Assembly: GCF_014117265.1 (NCBI RefSeq)
Contig: NZ_CP059833.1
Span: 2,449,069 to 2,513,068 of the forward strand
Length of the DNA stretch: 64,000 nucleotides
Origin: Corynebacterium hindlerae
GTDB taxonomy: Bacteria > Actinomycetota > Actinomycetes > Mycobacteriales > Mycobacteriaceae
Direction of reading: 5' to 3'
Positions 47,605-56,763 of this stretch are shown here, one piece after another. A program made the position numbers and the translations under genes. The notes under the pieces were generated by a model, which made no database searches, had not been told where the DNA came from, and worked only from the letters and a program-made list of their open reading frames with translations. The number at the start of each line of letters is the position of its first letter. Position 1 is the first letter of the stretch.

Positions 47605-48327
47605 GTGTCATTGCCTTGGGGGTCCTTGGTGGCTGAAAGTCCCCGGTTTGAGCAGTTTGTGTCTGGCGGGGCGGTGGTTTCCGGTACCGACTGGATCGCG
47701 GACTCTGTTGCTGCGGGCGCGGAGCAGTTCCAGTTGCCTCCTAAGCAGTTGGCGCAGTTGTGGTGGTACAGCTTCGGCGGTGGTGTGGTTGCACCGTCGG
47801 TGCATCTGATGGTGGGGTTCGATGCGGTTCCTTCGCTGTCATTCGATGCGGGGGAACTGCGTTGTTCTGGGTTTTGGACGGGCTTTTCCACGTCTGTGTC
47901 TGCGCCGTCTGTGGCGGAGGCCGGGGCCTGCCTTGCTGAGTCGACTGCACCGCTTATCGACCTCTTGTGCAGTGAGTTCTCATTGCGGCCGGCGCCGTTA
48001 GTGTCTTTGATGGTGGATGCATTGCGGCAGTCCGCGTTGGAGGCGGGGAACGAGCATTTCTCTCCGGCATTGGGGGTGTCGGTCGCTCGGGACTTGGTGG
48101 CGGGGTTCGCTGGGCCTGCGGGATCGTATTTCGGTGTGCTGGATGGTGAGGTGGTGTCCCTCGCAGATGCGGAAGCAACAGATGATATGTTTGTTTTCGC
48201 GCCCCGCCAGTCGTGCTGCATGGTGTACCGTTCACCGGGGTCGGGACTGTGCACGTCGTGTCCGAAACGCCCTGCTGAGAAGCGGGTGCAGGATATGATT
48301 GCGCTGGCTGATTCGTTTGCGTGGTGA
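47605..48327 (+). CDS. FhuF-like ferric reductase, 2Fe-2S
   Basis: A 240-residue protein. The C-terminal SCCMVYRSPGSGLCTSCPKR carries the CC-x10-C-x2-C pattern that ligates a 2Fe-2S cluster in FhuF-type ferric-siderophore reductases; the N-terminal two thirds is more variable. It would release iron from siderophores in the cytoplasm. The GTG at 47605 has GAGGAGA 6 bases upstream, which decides the start; the reading frame extends upstream to 47500 across the divergent aroE start. No siderophore transporter is adjacent and no DtxR box was recognised. Confidence 0.85.
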   Translation: MSLPWGSLVAESPRFEQFVSGGAVVSGTDWIADSVAAGAEQFQLPPKQLAQLWWYSFGGGVVAPSVHLMVGFDAVPSLSFDAGELRCSGFWTGFSTSVSAPSVAEAGACLAESTAPLIDLLCSEFSLRPAPLVSLMVDALRQSALEAGNEHFSPALGVSVARDLVAGFAGPAGSYFGVLDGEVVSLADAEATDDMFVFAPRQSCCMVYRSPGSGLCTSCPKRPAEKRVQDMIALADSFAW

Positions 48328-48413
48328 TTTTCACGGCGCGGTGGGGAAGTTCCGACTAGGCTGAGACGAGTCGGAGTCTCTCCTGTAGTTTTCCGGAAGG
48401 AACGTGTCACGTT

Positions 48414-49199
48414 ATGAGCTTTTTCGAAGACATCGCCGCCGCACTTGATGCGGAAGGTATCGAATCTAGGGTTAACGACGACACCATGTTCGTACCGATC
48501 ACGTCGGAACTGGAAATCCAGTTCGTCGAGATCGACCCGATCCTGCCCGCTGCCAATGTCTATGTTGCGGCAGCTGACGTCACGGAGGATGACGAGGATT
48601 TCGAGGCGGTCCTGGTGTCGGTGGTGTTCTCTGTGGAGGATGCGCTGACTACGGTTGGACGCCACGTGGCCACCGACCAGGTTGTGACCTTGCTGTCTGA
48701 CTTGTTGCTCGGAACTGATGAACGCATCGCTGACCTGGAGTTTTATCAGTCCGCCGACGATCCTAACTTGGTCATTGCAGATGTTGCGGAATCCTCTGAA
48801 CTCCGCGTGCTCGTTGACGTCCACGAAGATGTTCCCACAGCCTTTGTCGCCTTCGTCTCCGTAGATGCCAGCTACGAGGATCTTGTCGATGAAGCAATCG
48901 CGGAGGTCTGGGACGCGGAGGATACCGAAGAGCTGAGCGATGAAGATCGTGCGCGCCTGTTCGACAGCATCCAAGAGGATGTGGCGAGCCAAGTGAGCGA
49001 AATTCTTGATCTGGGCAGCTTCACGGACTTTGATCGGCTTTTCGATGTCCTCTCGCTTGCCGCAGACCAAGCAGAAGATTGGGAATCCCAGCTCACACCG
49101 TTTGACGACGACGAATTTGATGGGCCGGAAGTCTATGACATCTTCGCCGAAGAGCTTGATGAGGAATTGGACGACGACCTGGAAGACTACGAGGACTAG
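48414..49199 (+). CDS. Highly acidic protein of unknown function
   Basis: A 261-residue soluble protein extremely rich in Asp and Glu, ending in EELDEELDDDLEDYED. It starts MSFFEDIAAALDAEGIESRVNDDTMFVPIT and has alternating beta-like and helical segments reminiscent of chaperone-like folds, but I do not recognise a family. GGAAGGAAC lies about 10 bases before the ATG. It follows the FhuF-like gene after 86 bp and precedes the ABM gene by 36 bp. Low Lys/Arg content and strong charge suggest a binding or adaptor role; that is speculation. Confidence 0.75.
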   Translation: MSFFEDIAAALDAEGIESRVNDDTMFVPITSELEIQFVEIDPILPAANVYVAAADVTEDDEDFEAVLVSVVFSVEDALTTVGRHVATDQVVTLLSDLLLGTDERIADLEFYQSADDPNLVIADVAESSELRVLVDVHEDVPTAFVAFVSVDASYEDLVDEAIAEVWDAEDTEELSDEDRARLFDSIQEDVASQVSEILDLGSFTDFDRLFDVLSLAADQAEDWESQLTPFDDDEFDGPEVYDIFAEELDEELDDDLEDYED

Positions 49200-49235
49200 C
49201 TCCTGGAACCCTATCCCGTTCTGGAGGAAGCGATC

Positions 49236-49514
49236 GTGACGATTCGACTCACCGGTATGCTGCGATGCGCAACGAAGGAGGATGCGCAGCTGGTGAGTAA
49301 CTATCTGCCCGCGCATGTGGCCTTGACCCGTGCCGAGCCGGGGTGCCTGATGTTTGAGGTGACTCCCACCGAAGATCCGCTGGTGTGGCAGGTTCGGGAA
49401 GAATTCACAGACAGGGACGCATTCGAGCTGCATCAGAGACGTGTTCAGGCTAGCGCCTGGGGGAAGGCAACCAGCCACATTGCGCGTGACTACCACGTGA
49501 CAGACCTTCCCTAG
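49236..49514 (+). CDS. ABM-domain monooxygenase-like protein (YgiN type)
   Basis: A 92-residue protein with the antibiotic biosynthesis monooxygenase fold signature: AHVALTRAEPGCLMFEVTPTEDPLVWQVREEFTDRDAFELHQ and a terminal HIARDY. Such small cofactor-free dimers oxidise quinols or degrade haem-like substrates; the substrate here is unknown. The GTG at 49236 has GGAGG 8 bases upstream. Its stop overlaps by 4 bp that of a convergent gene. Confidence 0.82.
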   Translation: MTIRLTGMLRCATKEDAQLVSNYLPAHVALTRAEPGCLMFEVTPTEDPLVWQVREEFTDRDAFELHQRRVQASAWGKATSHIARDYHVTDLP

Positions 49515-50008
49515 GCAGCCGATGTTGCGGGCTTGAACAGTGACGCGGGGGATTCAATGGGCTGGAAGTGTTGGTCGACTACCCAGCAGTAGGTGGGAGC
49601 GCCTGCGCCAGCCATGCGGTGAACGGTGTATTGACCAGCGTCGGGTAGGAGTGCGCGGATCCAACTTTCCGCTTCGGTGTGGCACAGTTGGCGCCCGTCG
49701 GAGGCGGTGAGTCGAACCGTCATCAGGTAGGCCGCGGTGCGGGTCTCGCCGTAGCCGCGGATTCTGGCGCGGGCGAGTTGTCCGACGCGGCGCCGTGAAA
49801 TGGTGAAATTGATTGAAGACAATCCGAATTCCGGACTCATCCGGATGGTCGGGGGACGCCAGGTAGGGGTTTCACGTGCGAGCGAGCGGGGGTGAGACAT
49901 GGTCATGGCTACCGTGTCGAGAGCACGCTGACTGTGCTGTCGGATGTGGGCAACTGCGTCTGGAGTGGACAAGGGAAACGTACTGGTTGTGTGCTGTGCT
50001 TTGATCAT
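49511..50008 (-). CDS. Conserved hypothetical protein
   Basis: A 165-residue soluble protein. An N-terminal polar segment precedes a mixed alpha/beta part with RRRVGQLARARIRGYGETRTAAYLMTVRLTASDGRQLCHTEAESWIRALLPD. No known family is recognised. The ATG at 50008 has GTGAGG about 3 bases upstream. It diverges from the MFS transporter gene across 88 bp. Codon use and base composition match the surrounding core genes, so it is likely a real gene. Confidence 0.65.
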   Translation of the reverse strand: MIKAQHTTSTFPLSTPDAVAHIRQHSQRALDTVAMTMSHPRSLARETPTWRPPTIRMSPEFGLSSINFTISRRRVGQLARARIRGYGETRTAAYLMTVRLTASDGRQLCHTEAESWIRALLPDAGQYTVHRMAGAGAPTYCWVVDQHFQPIESPASLFKPATSAA

Positions 50009-50096
50009 GGCCTCACAATAAATCTAAATCCGGACACGATTATTAAAAACTAGCACACATGTTCGAATGTGAAACGGTGGTAGCCTGTTAAGTGCC

Positions 50097-51314
50097 ATGC
50101 CAACAAAAACCAAAATTCCCTACGAAATCTGGGTTCTCGTTGCCGGCGCGTTCATCATTGCCCTTGGATTTGGCATTATCGCGCCGATTCTGCCGCAGTT
50201 TGCGCGCAGCTTCGATGTGAGCGTTGCTGCAGCTAGTGCGGTGATTTCCGTGTTTGCCCTGTCACGGTTGCTCTTCGCGCCTTTTTCGGGAATGGCCGTC
50301 GATAAGCTTGGCTCGCGTCGGGTGTACATGCTCGGACTGGTGATCGTCGCGGCGACCACTGGAAGCATCGCTTTCGCGCAGGAATTTTGGCATATTTTGG
50401 CGCTGCGGCTAATCGGGGGCGTGGGGTCGACGATGTTTACGGTCTCAGCAATGGGCTTCATTGTGCAGCATTCTCCGCCGCAGATTCGGGGTAGGGCATC
50501 GTCGGCCTATGCGAGCGCCTTCCTGATCGGCAATGTGCTCGGCCCGGTGTTGGGCGCGCTGGTGGAGCCCCTCGGTATGCGGGTGCCATTCCTGATTTAT
50601 GGCGGGGCGTTGTTGCTGGTGACAGTGTTGGTTGGCTTCCTGCTGCGCCCGAAACCGGAGCAAGAGCAGGTCAAGGTGGCGTTGCCCGCGGTGCTGGTCA
50701 GCGAGGTCATTCACCATCCCTCTTATCAATCTGCATTGCTGTCCGGCTTTGTGAACGGCTGGGTGAACTTCGGCGTCCGTGTCGCCATTTTGCCACTCTT
50801 CGCAGCATCGGTGTTTCATAAAGGTGGTGCCATTGCGGGCCTCGCCATGGCAGCTTTTGCTCTGGGCAGCGCTATCGCCATCCAGTTTTCTGGCAGGCTT
50901 GCCGACGCCCGTGGCCGCAAACCCATGATCGTCACCGGGCTGTTGCTCAACCTGCTCTTCACAGGCATCCTAGGCTTCGCCTCGACCCCGTTAGCGGTCA
51001 TCGCGTTCAGTCTTCTCGCTGGCATCGGTGGCGGTCTGCTTAACCCGGCGCAGCAAGCTACGCTCGCAGATCTCATCGGCAATGACCGTTCTGGTGGCAA
51101 AGTTCTCGCCAACTTCCAAATGGCACAAGACCTTGGCGCCATCATGGGTCCCATCCTGGTCGGTGCCCTCGCCGACGCCTACGGCTACAACACCGCGTTC
51201 CTTTCTTGCTCCGCAGTCGCGATGGTTGCTGCGCTCATGTGGATGTTCCACGGCAAAGAAACCCTGGTTCAGCGCAAACCGCAAAAGATAACGACCACAC
51301 AAAAGCAGGCTTAA
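50097..51314 (+). CDS. MFS transporter, probable drug efflux (DHA1-like)
   Basis: A 405-residue 12-helix major facilitator. Loop 2-3 carries the MFS motif as GMAVDKLGSRRVY, helix 4 RLIGGVGSTMFTV, and the loop 8-9 repeat GRLADARGRKPMI. RGRASSAYASAFLIGNVLGPVLGALVEP resembles the antiporter motif C of drug exporters. Substrate unknown. It lies divergent to the hypothetical gene and ends 19 bp before a convergent gene of the accessory segment. Confidence 0.88.
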   Translation: MPTKTKIPYEIWVLVAGAFIIALGFGIIAPILPQFARSFDVSVAAASAVISVFALSRLLFAPFSGMAVDKLGSRRVYMLGLVIVAATTGSIAFAQEFWHILALRLIGGVGSTMFTVSAMGFIVQHSPPQIRGRASSAYASAFLIGNVLGPVLGALVEPLGMRVPFLIYGGALLLVTVLVGFLLRPKPEQEQVKVALPAVLVSEVIHHPSYQSALLSGFVNGWVNFGVRVAILPLFAASVFHKGGAIAGLAMAAFALGSAIAIQFSGRLADARGRKPMIVTGLLLNLLFTGILGFASTPLAVIAFSLLAGIGGGLLNPAQQATLADLIGNDRSGGKVLANFQMAQDLGAIMGPILVGALADAYGYNTAFLSCSAVAMVAALMWMFHGKETLVQRKPQKITTTQKQA

Positions 51315-51333
51315 TGACGGCGGTGAGTTGGAT

Positions 51334-52176
51334 CTAGATCACTCCGAGTTCACGTTTGGGATAAATGCTCCCCCTGCCATATGGCCACGACTCAATGATT
51401 TGCTGCTGTTCGGGTGGAAGCTGTTCGGAATAATGAACAACCAAGGCTCTAGTACGGTCCACCGAAATTGAAGAATCTTTAGGGAGGGCGCCCACTCGTG
51501 CGATGAAGTCTGCAAACTCGTCGAGGGTCGGGTTGGGTGCTTCAGCGGGAGAGCTGTAGCTTGCTTTCGAATCGGCGCACCCTTGGAAAGTAACGAAGTA
51601 GCCGTCCTTGGTGGAAGGTGACGAGGAAACGATGGGGGTGACCTCTTTGATTTGTGAGGCGCATTCTTCGGCGGTTTTAGCGCTGAGCTCCCGGGTGAGG
51701 GACGGTGTTTTATCGTAATAGGCGTACGTGGAAAACGAGTCTCCGAACTCGGCAAATAACTCCTCCGTATGTTTGTATTTGGTCACGATTTGGCTGGGTT
51801 CAGAGGTAACATGAATTGCCGTGGTCCCAAGCGGGAAGGATATAAAGGTCTCGTCGTTGCCTGTCAGATGTTGTTCCGCCAGAAGTGCGAACTCTTTCAT
51901 AAACTCACCGCGCTGTTCTTTGGGTAAACCATCGGGAATGTTGACCGTAGCGATTTTCCCGAATCTTGAATCAGAGACATGAATCTTTGTGCCCTTGGGG
52001 GAGACTTTGCGGATGGCCTTGCTTAGGGCTTTAGTCTCGTCTGTTTCCTTGATTCCATACTTCATCTGAGCCAACGGGTAGCGGATGAAATTAAAACTCT
52101 GGGGAGAAAGAATAGCGCCAATTGCCAGTGCAACCATCGCGATAGCAGTAAAGAGCAAAACGTTTTTCTTGGTCAT
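51334..52176 (-). CDS. Membrane-anchored or exported protein of unknown function
   Basis: A 280-residue protein with an N-terminal hydrophobic segment (NVLLFTAIAMVALAIGAIL, about 5-23) that could be a signal anchor; no lipobox Cys follows. The rest is polar with two Cys (about 175 and 211) that may form an extracytoplasmic disulphide. I recognise no family. The composition is more AT-rich than the dcw and odhA genes, in line with an accessory origin. It is preceded on the same strand by another unrecognised gene. Confidence 0.65.
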   Translation of the reverse strand: MTKKNVLLFTAIAMVALAIGAILSPQSFNFIRYPLAQMKYGIKETDETKALSKAIRKVSPKGTKIHVSDSRFGKIATVNIPDGLPKEQRGEFMKEFALLAEQHLTGNDETFISFPLGTTAIHVTSEPSQIVTKYKHTEELFAEFGDSFSTYAYYDKTPSLTRELSAKTAEECASQIKEVTPIVSSSPSTKDGYFVTFQGCADSKASYSSPAEAPNPTLDEFADFIARVGALPKDSSISVDRTRALVVHYSEQLPPEQQQIIESWPYGRGSIYPKRELGVI

Positions 52177-52231
52177 GGTTATCCAGTCGTGGAGTTGAAT
52201 GATCGTTGTTCTAGGTCTGTGATGAAACGGT

Positions 52232-52741
52232 TCAAACGGGTAACAAGCTAGTCTGGTGCGCTTCTCGACGCTGACGGCCTCTCGGTTGAGTAGCTCTCGA
52301 TCGTTTGGAAAGTGACCTCGCAGAAATCATCTCTGGGCAGCTTCGCCAGGAAACGTGATGGTGGCGAAGCGTGCCCACATACTCATCACGGGACGCGCCA
52401 GTGATGCTGGTGAAGAACCGTTGCACATAGTGATGCGACGTTTCTGGAGCATTGAGTGCGCCGATTTGCTCCAATCCAACTGTGATCGATGTGCCGTGTG
52501 AATTGTCCAGTAGCTGTTGAGGCGAAATGCCTTGGTCCACGTGACTCCGAATCATGTGCTCCCGCGAAAACCGAGACTTCTGAAACGTTAACTTGGGTTC
52601 CGGGAGCTCCAGGCTGAAATAAGCTGCAGAAGGAGTGAAGGCTCTTAACTTGAGGATTTGGGTGCGAGCGAAGAACATCACAATAGCGCTGGCTATGGTG
52701 CTGAATTTTGAGATAGCTACTACCACGTACCTGCGGTTCAT
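52232..52741 (-). pseudogene. Unrecognised gene, probably frameshifted near its 3' end
   Basis: The frame from the ATG at 52741 gives 169 residues: an N-terminal hydrophobic segment (YVVVAISKFSTIASAIVMFF) and a polar body up to about SRDEYVGT. After that the frame turns into an Arg/Ser-rich tail (WRSCPEMISARSLSKRSRATQ), while another minus-strand frame becomes protein-like (RFLAKLPRDDFCEVTFQTI) and ends at a TAG at 52248-52250. A one-base change around 52340-52375 would join the two. It may be a decayed relative of small anchored proteins such as its neighbour. A true short ORF cannot be excluded. Confidence 0.4.
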
Positions 52742-53037
52742 TGGCTCCCCCGATAGTAAGTGTTGTTTCCAGTAAATTACCCGACCGGGCCGGTTCTTGC
52801 AGGGGATAGCAATAAGGGGGTAGCTACAAAGACCCCCTTAGCAAACTTTACTGAGGTTAAAAATGTGTGTTATTGCAAGCGTATTACCCCAGGTAGGGGT
52901 GTGTTTAGTTCAATTAACGATGGTTAACCGTTTGTAAAACTGGCCTGGTCATTGTGGCAATCTCTTGCTAGAAACATGGCATGTGATTCGGATTACTGCC
53001 GAGTTGCATTGTGAATCGTTTGGAGAAGGAGAACACT
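52742..53037. other. AT-rich intergenic region before the aromatic-acid transporter
   Basis: About 300 bp without a gene. It contains a hairpin AAGGGGG (52814-52820) with CCCCCTT (52833-52839) lacking a T run, and a palindromic GGTTAACC at about 52920-52927, a possible part of an operator for the transporter. I could not place a promoter firmly. Confidence 0.4.
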
Positions 53038-54381
53038 ATGACCGTAACTGCCACGGCGCCTTCCCGCGCCGCAACCGCCCCTGAAAAGTGGCGCTCGCCG
53101 AAGCACAGGCTTTCTGTGTATGGCGTCGTTGCCATCATGTTCACCGCAATGATTTTTGACGGCTACGACATCACCGTCTACGGTGCCATCCTGCCAACCC
53201 TGCTTGCAGAAGATCACCACCTCGGACACATCAGCCCCGCTGTAGCCGGTACCCTCGGCTCTTACACCATGCTCGGAATTATGGTCGGCGCACTTGGGGC
53301 CGGCGCTATCGGTGACCGCATTGGCCGACGCCTAATGATGCTGATAGCTTTCGCCTGGTTCTCTGTCGGCATGGCAGCCGGTGCGCTGGCTACATCGGTC
53401 GCATTTTTCGGTGCGACTCGATTCTTCACCGGACTCGCCCTTGGTGTTATCACAGCCGGGGGCGGAGCTGTGATCGCTGAGTTTGCCCCAGCTCACCGAA
53501 AGAACATGTTCAATGCCATTGGCTACGCCGGCATCCCTGCTGGTGGTGTGCTCGCAGCGCTGTTCGCGATCTGGTTCGAGGATGCCATTGGTTGGCGTGG
53601 ACTCTTCCTTATCGGAGCTACCCCAATTCTCTTCCTCCTTCCGATGGCGCTGATCATGCTCCCGGAATCCCCACGCTGGCTCACCGCCATGGGGCGCCAT
53701 GACCGTGCCCGTGCTATCTGTGACAAATACGACTTCCCAGCAGAACAATTCACTGCGGAACAAACCATCGTCGCAGCCTCCGGAGAAAAGAAAGAAAAGA
53801 TCGGCTTCGGGGCAATCTTTTCCCGCACGTACATTGTGGCTACCGTGCTTATCGGCATCATGAGTTTCATGGCCATTATGGCAGTCTACGGACTCAACAC
53901 GTGGCTACCACAGATCATGAAGGAAGCTGGCATTTCCGCAACCAGCGGCCTCTACACCCTTGTTGCCCTTAATTTCGGTGCCGCAGCCGGAGCGTTGGGA
54001 GCCTCCAAGGTGGCGGACATGATCGGCCCGAAACCAGTTATCGTCTTTACCTTCAGTGCTGCAGCCCTATGCATGTTCGTTATGCCATACCTTGTCTCCC
54101 CATTACTAATGTACCCGGCCATCGCCATCACTGGCATGGGAGTTACTGGCACTCAGATTTTGATTTACGGTATGACCTCAAACTACTACCCAACCCAGGC
54201 TCGTCAGGCTGGAATGTCCTGGTCTTCCGGGTTTGGTCGCCTCGGTGGAGTTGTGGGGCCAACTCTCGGAGGTGTCCTGATCACCTCGGGGTTCGGAGCA
54301 TCCGATGCCTTCATGATCTTCGCGGTGGCCACCGTGATCGGCGCCATCTGTACCATCCTTATTCCGCTCAAGCGCCGGTAG
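53038..54381 (+). CDS. MFS transporter, aromatic acid:H+ symporter (AAHS) family
   Basis: A 447-residue, 12-helix transporter. MIFDGYDITVYGAILPTLL near residue 40 is the DGYD signature of the PcaK/BenK/VanK family, which imports benzoate-type or hydroxybenzoate-type acids; GAIGDRIGRRLMM is the loop 2-3 motif, and helix 11 has SGFGRLGGVVGPTLGG. The exact substrate is unknown because no catabolic genes are adjacent. I start at the ATG at 53038, with AAGGAGAAC 4-5 bases upstream; an in-frame start at 53011 lacks this. It stands alone between accessory genes and the restriction-modification pair. Confidence 0.9.
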   Translation: MTVTATAPSRAATAPEKWRSPKHRLSVYGVVAIMFTAMIFDGYDITVYGAILPTLLAEDHHLGHISPAVAGTLGSYTMLGIMVGALGAGAIGDRIGRRLMMLIAFAWFSVGMAAGALATSVAFFGATRFFTGLALGVITAGGGAVIAEFAPAHRKNMFNAIGYAGIPAGGVLAALFAIWFEDAIGWRGLFLIGATPILFLLPMALIMLPESPRWLTAMGRHDRARAICDKYDFPAEQFTAEQTIVAASGEKKEKIGFGAIFSRTYIVATVLIGIMSFMAIMAVYGLNTWLPQIMKEAGISATSGLYTLVALNFGAAAGALGASKVADMIGPKPVIVFTFSAAALCMFVMPYLVSPLLMYPAIAITGMGVTGTQILIYGMTSNYYPTQARQAGMSWSSGFGRLGGVVGPTLGGVLITSGFGASDAFMIFAVATVIGAICTILIPLKRR

Positions 54382-54411
54382 CCGAGTCCTCCGGAGAATC
54401 TGGTGGAGATG

Positions 54412-55389
54412 TTAGAGCGGACGGATTTGCTTTAATGTCTCCATCATTTTTCTTTCTACAATTGAGGGCGTGTGACTGAAACTCGGAGCAATCACCTCGG
54501 GATCTTCAGGGGCGGCGATACGCCACCAGGAGTCTTCAAGGAAGACTTCTCCGTCACTGTCATTTAAGTGATCGGTAGGGTACAGGCGCACTGAGATGGA
54601 GTCGCCGTTGTGGGGAACTGGAATCTTAAGGATCTGTGCGAGCATTTGATGAAATTGATATTCGCCGAGAATAACAATTCCATGCTTTCGGAGGTGGCTG
54701 CGTGCCCCGCCGTTCCCGCGTAGACGTTTCATATAGTCCTTTTGCTGAGCGACTGTGGCAACGGTTCCGCGAGGGATTAAAATTCCCTGGATTAATTCAA
54801 ACAACTTGTTGATCTTTTGCTGGCCTGATGGCGCCCCGAGAATCTTCTCTCTAATTTCGTTTGGGGCATGTAGAAGGATATTCTTTGGCATCGGATGATC
54901 TAGCCAGGCCCACTGTATCTTGGAGCGATTGACGGCTGTGATTGTTCGTTTCTGATCTCGATTAGAACCCTTGCTTAGGATCTCTTCTGTGATACGAATG
55001 AATCCAAGACTCCAAGTAGAAGTGGTGTCGTTCGCGTGGCATACCATTGCAACATGTCCCACAGCTTCATTTGGGATCATCCAGGAACCCATTTTTTGGG
55101 AAAATTTGCAGTCAACCTCAATTCCAGCAATTTTGTAGTCCAGTACGTCGCCATCTTGAATCAGATGGTGGAAGGCTCGCCGGATGTTGATTTCAATAAG
55201 GGTTCCAAAATGGGTTTTCTCAGTTTTAGTTAATTGATTCCAGTGATAGCGGCCGGTGTGAACGCCATCGTAGATTTGGTCGAAGGTTTCCCGAAAAACG
55301 CGTGACAGCAACTCTCCGTGAGGGTCTGCGGAGCGAAACAGTGAGACAAGCTGACTTTCCGCACTTTGATCCGTTGGTGAATCGAACAA
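54412..55389 (-). CDS. NaeI-family type II restriction endonuclease
   Basis: A 325-residue homologue of NaeI along most of its length: TGRYHWNQLTKTEKTHFGTLIEIN, DYKIAGIEVDCKFSQKMGSWM, TVATVAQQKDYMKRLRGNGGARSHLRKHGIVILG. The nuclease residues appear as Glu66, Asp84, Asp93 and Lys95. NaeI has the ligase-like sequence LYDG around Leu43, and here it is IYDG at 39-42. NaeI cuts GCCGGC after binding two sites; the same target is likely. The start is a TTG at 55389 with AAAGGGG about 9 bases upstream. It diverges from its methyltransferase. Codon use is more AT-rich than the core genes. Confidence 0.93.
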   Translation of the reverse strand: MFDSPTDQSAESQLVSLFRSADPHGELLSRVFRETFDQIYDGVHTGRYHWNQLTKTEKTHFGTLIEINIRRAFHHLIQDGDVLDYKIAGIEVDCKFSQKMGSWMIPNEAVGHVAMVCHANDTTSTWSLGFIRITEEILSKGSNRDQKRTITAVNRSKIQWAWLDHPMPKNILLHAPNEIREKILGAPSGQQKINKLFELIQGILIPRGTVATVAQQKDYMKRLRGNGGARSHLRKHGIVILGEYQFHQMLAQILKIPVPHNGDSISVRLYPTDHLNDSDGEVFLEDSWWRIAAPEDPEVIAPSFSHTPSIVERKMMETLKQIRPL

Positions 55390-55417
55390 CTGTTCTACCC
55401 CTTTCGTTAGGTGTCTG

Positions 55418-56500
55418 ATGGATATGGCATGCTATCTAACTATGGAGAAGCTAACGTCGTTGGAAATTTGCGCCGGGGCCGGTGGCCAAGCACTGGGGCT
55501 TGAGCAAGCTGGCTTTTCTCATGTCGCTGCCGTAGAAATCGATGCAGATGCCATCGAGACTCTTAAGCTTAATAGAGATAACGATTCACTCCCCCCTGAA
55601 CAGAGATGGAATGTCTTGCATAAAGATGTTCATGAACTTGATGGTTCAGCCTATGACGGGATTGACCTATTCGCCGGTGGTGTTCCCTGCCCGCCGTTTT
55701 CAATCGCAGGAAAGCAGTTGGGGCAAGACGATGAGCGTGACCTTTTCCCGAAGGCTCTTGAGTTGGTGGAAAGTAGTCACCCCAAGGCGGTGCTGCTAGA
55801 AAACGTGCGCGGGCTTGCGGGTCCGAAGTTTGCCAACTATCGAGCGCAGATTGTTCGTCGACTCAATCACCTGGGATATGAAGTCATCTGGCAGGTGATA
55901 TTGGCATCTGAACATGGAGTTCCACAGCTTCGACCTCGCTTCGTTCTGGTCGCATTACAGCGCGAGTATGCGCCGTATTTCTGGTGGCCGCGTCCGAAAG
56001 GAACTCCGCCAACTGTTGGTGAGACTCTATATGAGTTGATGGCAGCAAACGGATGGCCCGGTGCATCGGCTTGGGCGGCAAGAGCTGACAGTATTGGTCC
56101 TACTTTGGTTGGTGGTTCGAAGAAGCATGGAGGTCCGGATCTCGGGCCAACTCGTGCTCGGGAAGGCTGGGCAAAGCTGGGTGTGAAGGGATCCAGTATT
56201 GCGGAGGAAGCTCCGGGAGAAGCCACTCCGGTTGATGAGATGCCACGCTTGACTGTCAGGATGGCAGCGCGTATCCAAGGGTTTCCAGATAGTTGGGAGT
56301 TCTATGGCCGTAAAACAGCTGCATATCGTCAGGTGGGAAACGCCTTTCCTCCGCCTGTTGCCAAAGCGTTGGGAGAGTCAATTCGTGCCGCGCTCTTAAA
56401 GGATGATGAGTTACTATCTCAAGCGATTGCGAGTTCGGAAGCTGACGGGTCTATCTCCTTGAGTGGGCCTGGAACGGGAGTTATACGGAATATTCTGTGA
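55418..56500 (+). CDS. DNA (cytosine-5)-methyltransferase, partner of the NaeI-type enzyme
   Basis: A 360-residue m5C methyltransferase. Motif I is LEICAGAGGQALGLEQAGF, motif IV GGVPCPPFSIAGKQL with the catalytic Cys, motif VI LLENVRGL, motif VIII LRPRFVLVAL, a target-recognition region at about 190-275, motif IX RMAARIQGFPDSWEFYG and motif X AYRQVGNAFPPPVAKALG. It protects host sites from the adjacent nuclease, presumably GCCGGC. The ATG at 55418 has AGGTG 5-6 bases upstream; an ATG at 55442 (MEKLTSLEICAGAGG) is also possible. Only 28 bp separate it from the nuclease start. Confidence 0.93.
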   Translation: MDMACYLTMEKLTSLEICAGAGGQALGLEQAGFSHVAAVEIDADAIETLKLNRDNDSLPPEQRWNVLHKDVHELDGSAYDGIDLFAGGVPCPPFSIAGKQLGQDDERDLFPKALELVESSHPKAVLLENVRGLAGPKFANYRAQIVRRLNHLGYEVIWQVILASEHGVPQLRPRFVLVALQREYAPYFWWPRPKGTPPTVGETLYELMAANGWPGASAWAARADSIGPTLVGGSKKHGGPDLGPTRAREGWAKLGVKGSSIAEEAPGEATPVDEMPRLTVRMAARIQGFPDSWEFYGRKTAAYRQVGNAFPPPVAKALGESIRAALLKDDELLSQAIASSEADGSISLSGPGTGVIRNIL

Positions 56501-56763
56501 TTTCGCTGGGGGTGAAAAGCAGATTCTATCCGCAGCGTTGTGAACTGCGATGCTTTTAGATCTCCTTTAAGAAGCCTTACTAGGTTGAATAGTCAAGGAA
56601 CTTAAGCTTTTCCATTCATAACTAGTAGTCATGGCTAGATTGGGTGTAAGTGAAAACATTTGCTGCTGGCAGAACTCTTAGGTCCTGGAACAAACTTCAA
56701 AATACTGTGGCCCGGCACACTGACTTCGCATTTCGTAGCAAATTAGCGTAGCCTGGGTGGACG

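Noticed and set aside
48352..48374. 6-bp hairpin CCGACT/AGTCGG after the FhuF-like gene
   Set aside because: The stem is short with an 11-base loop and no T tract; too weak to call a terminator.
47562..49496. Long upstream extension of the aroE frame
   Set aside because: It lies opposite the FhuF-like and acidic-protein genes, which have good starts and motifs; the aroE family similarity begins at 47561.
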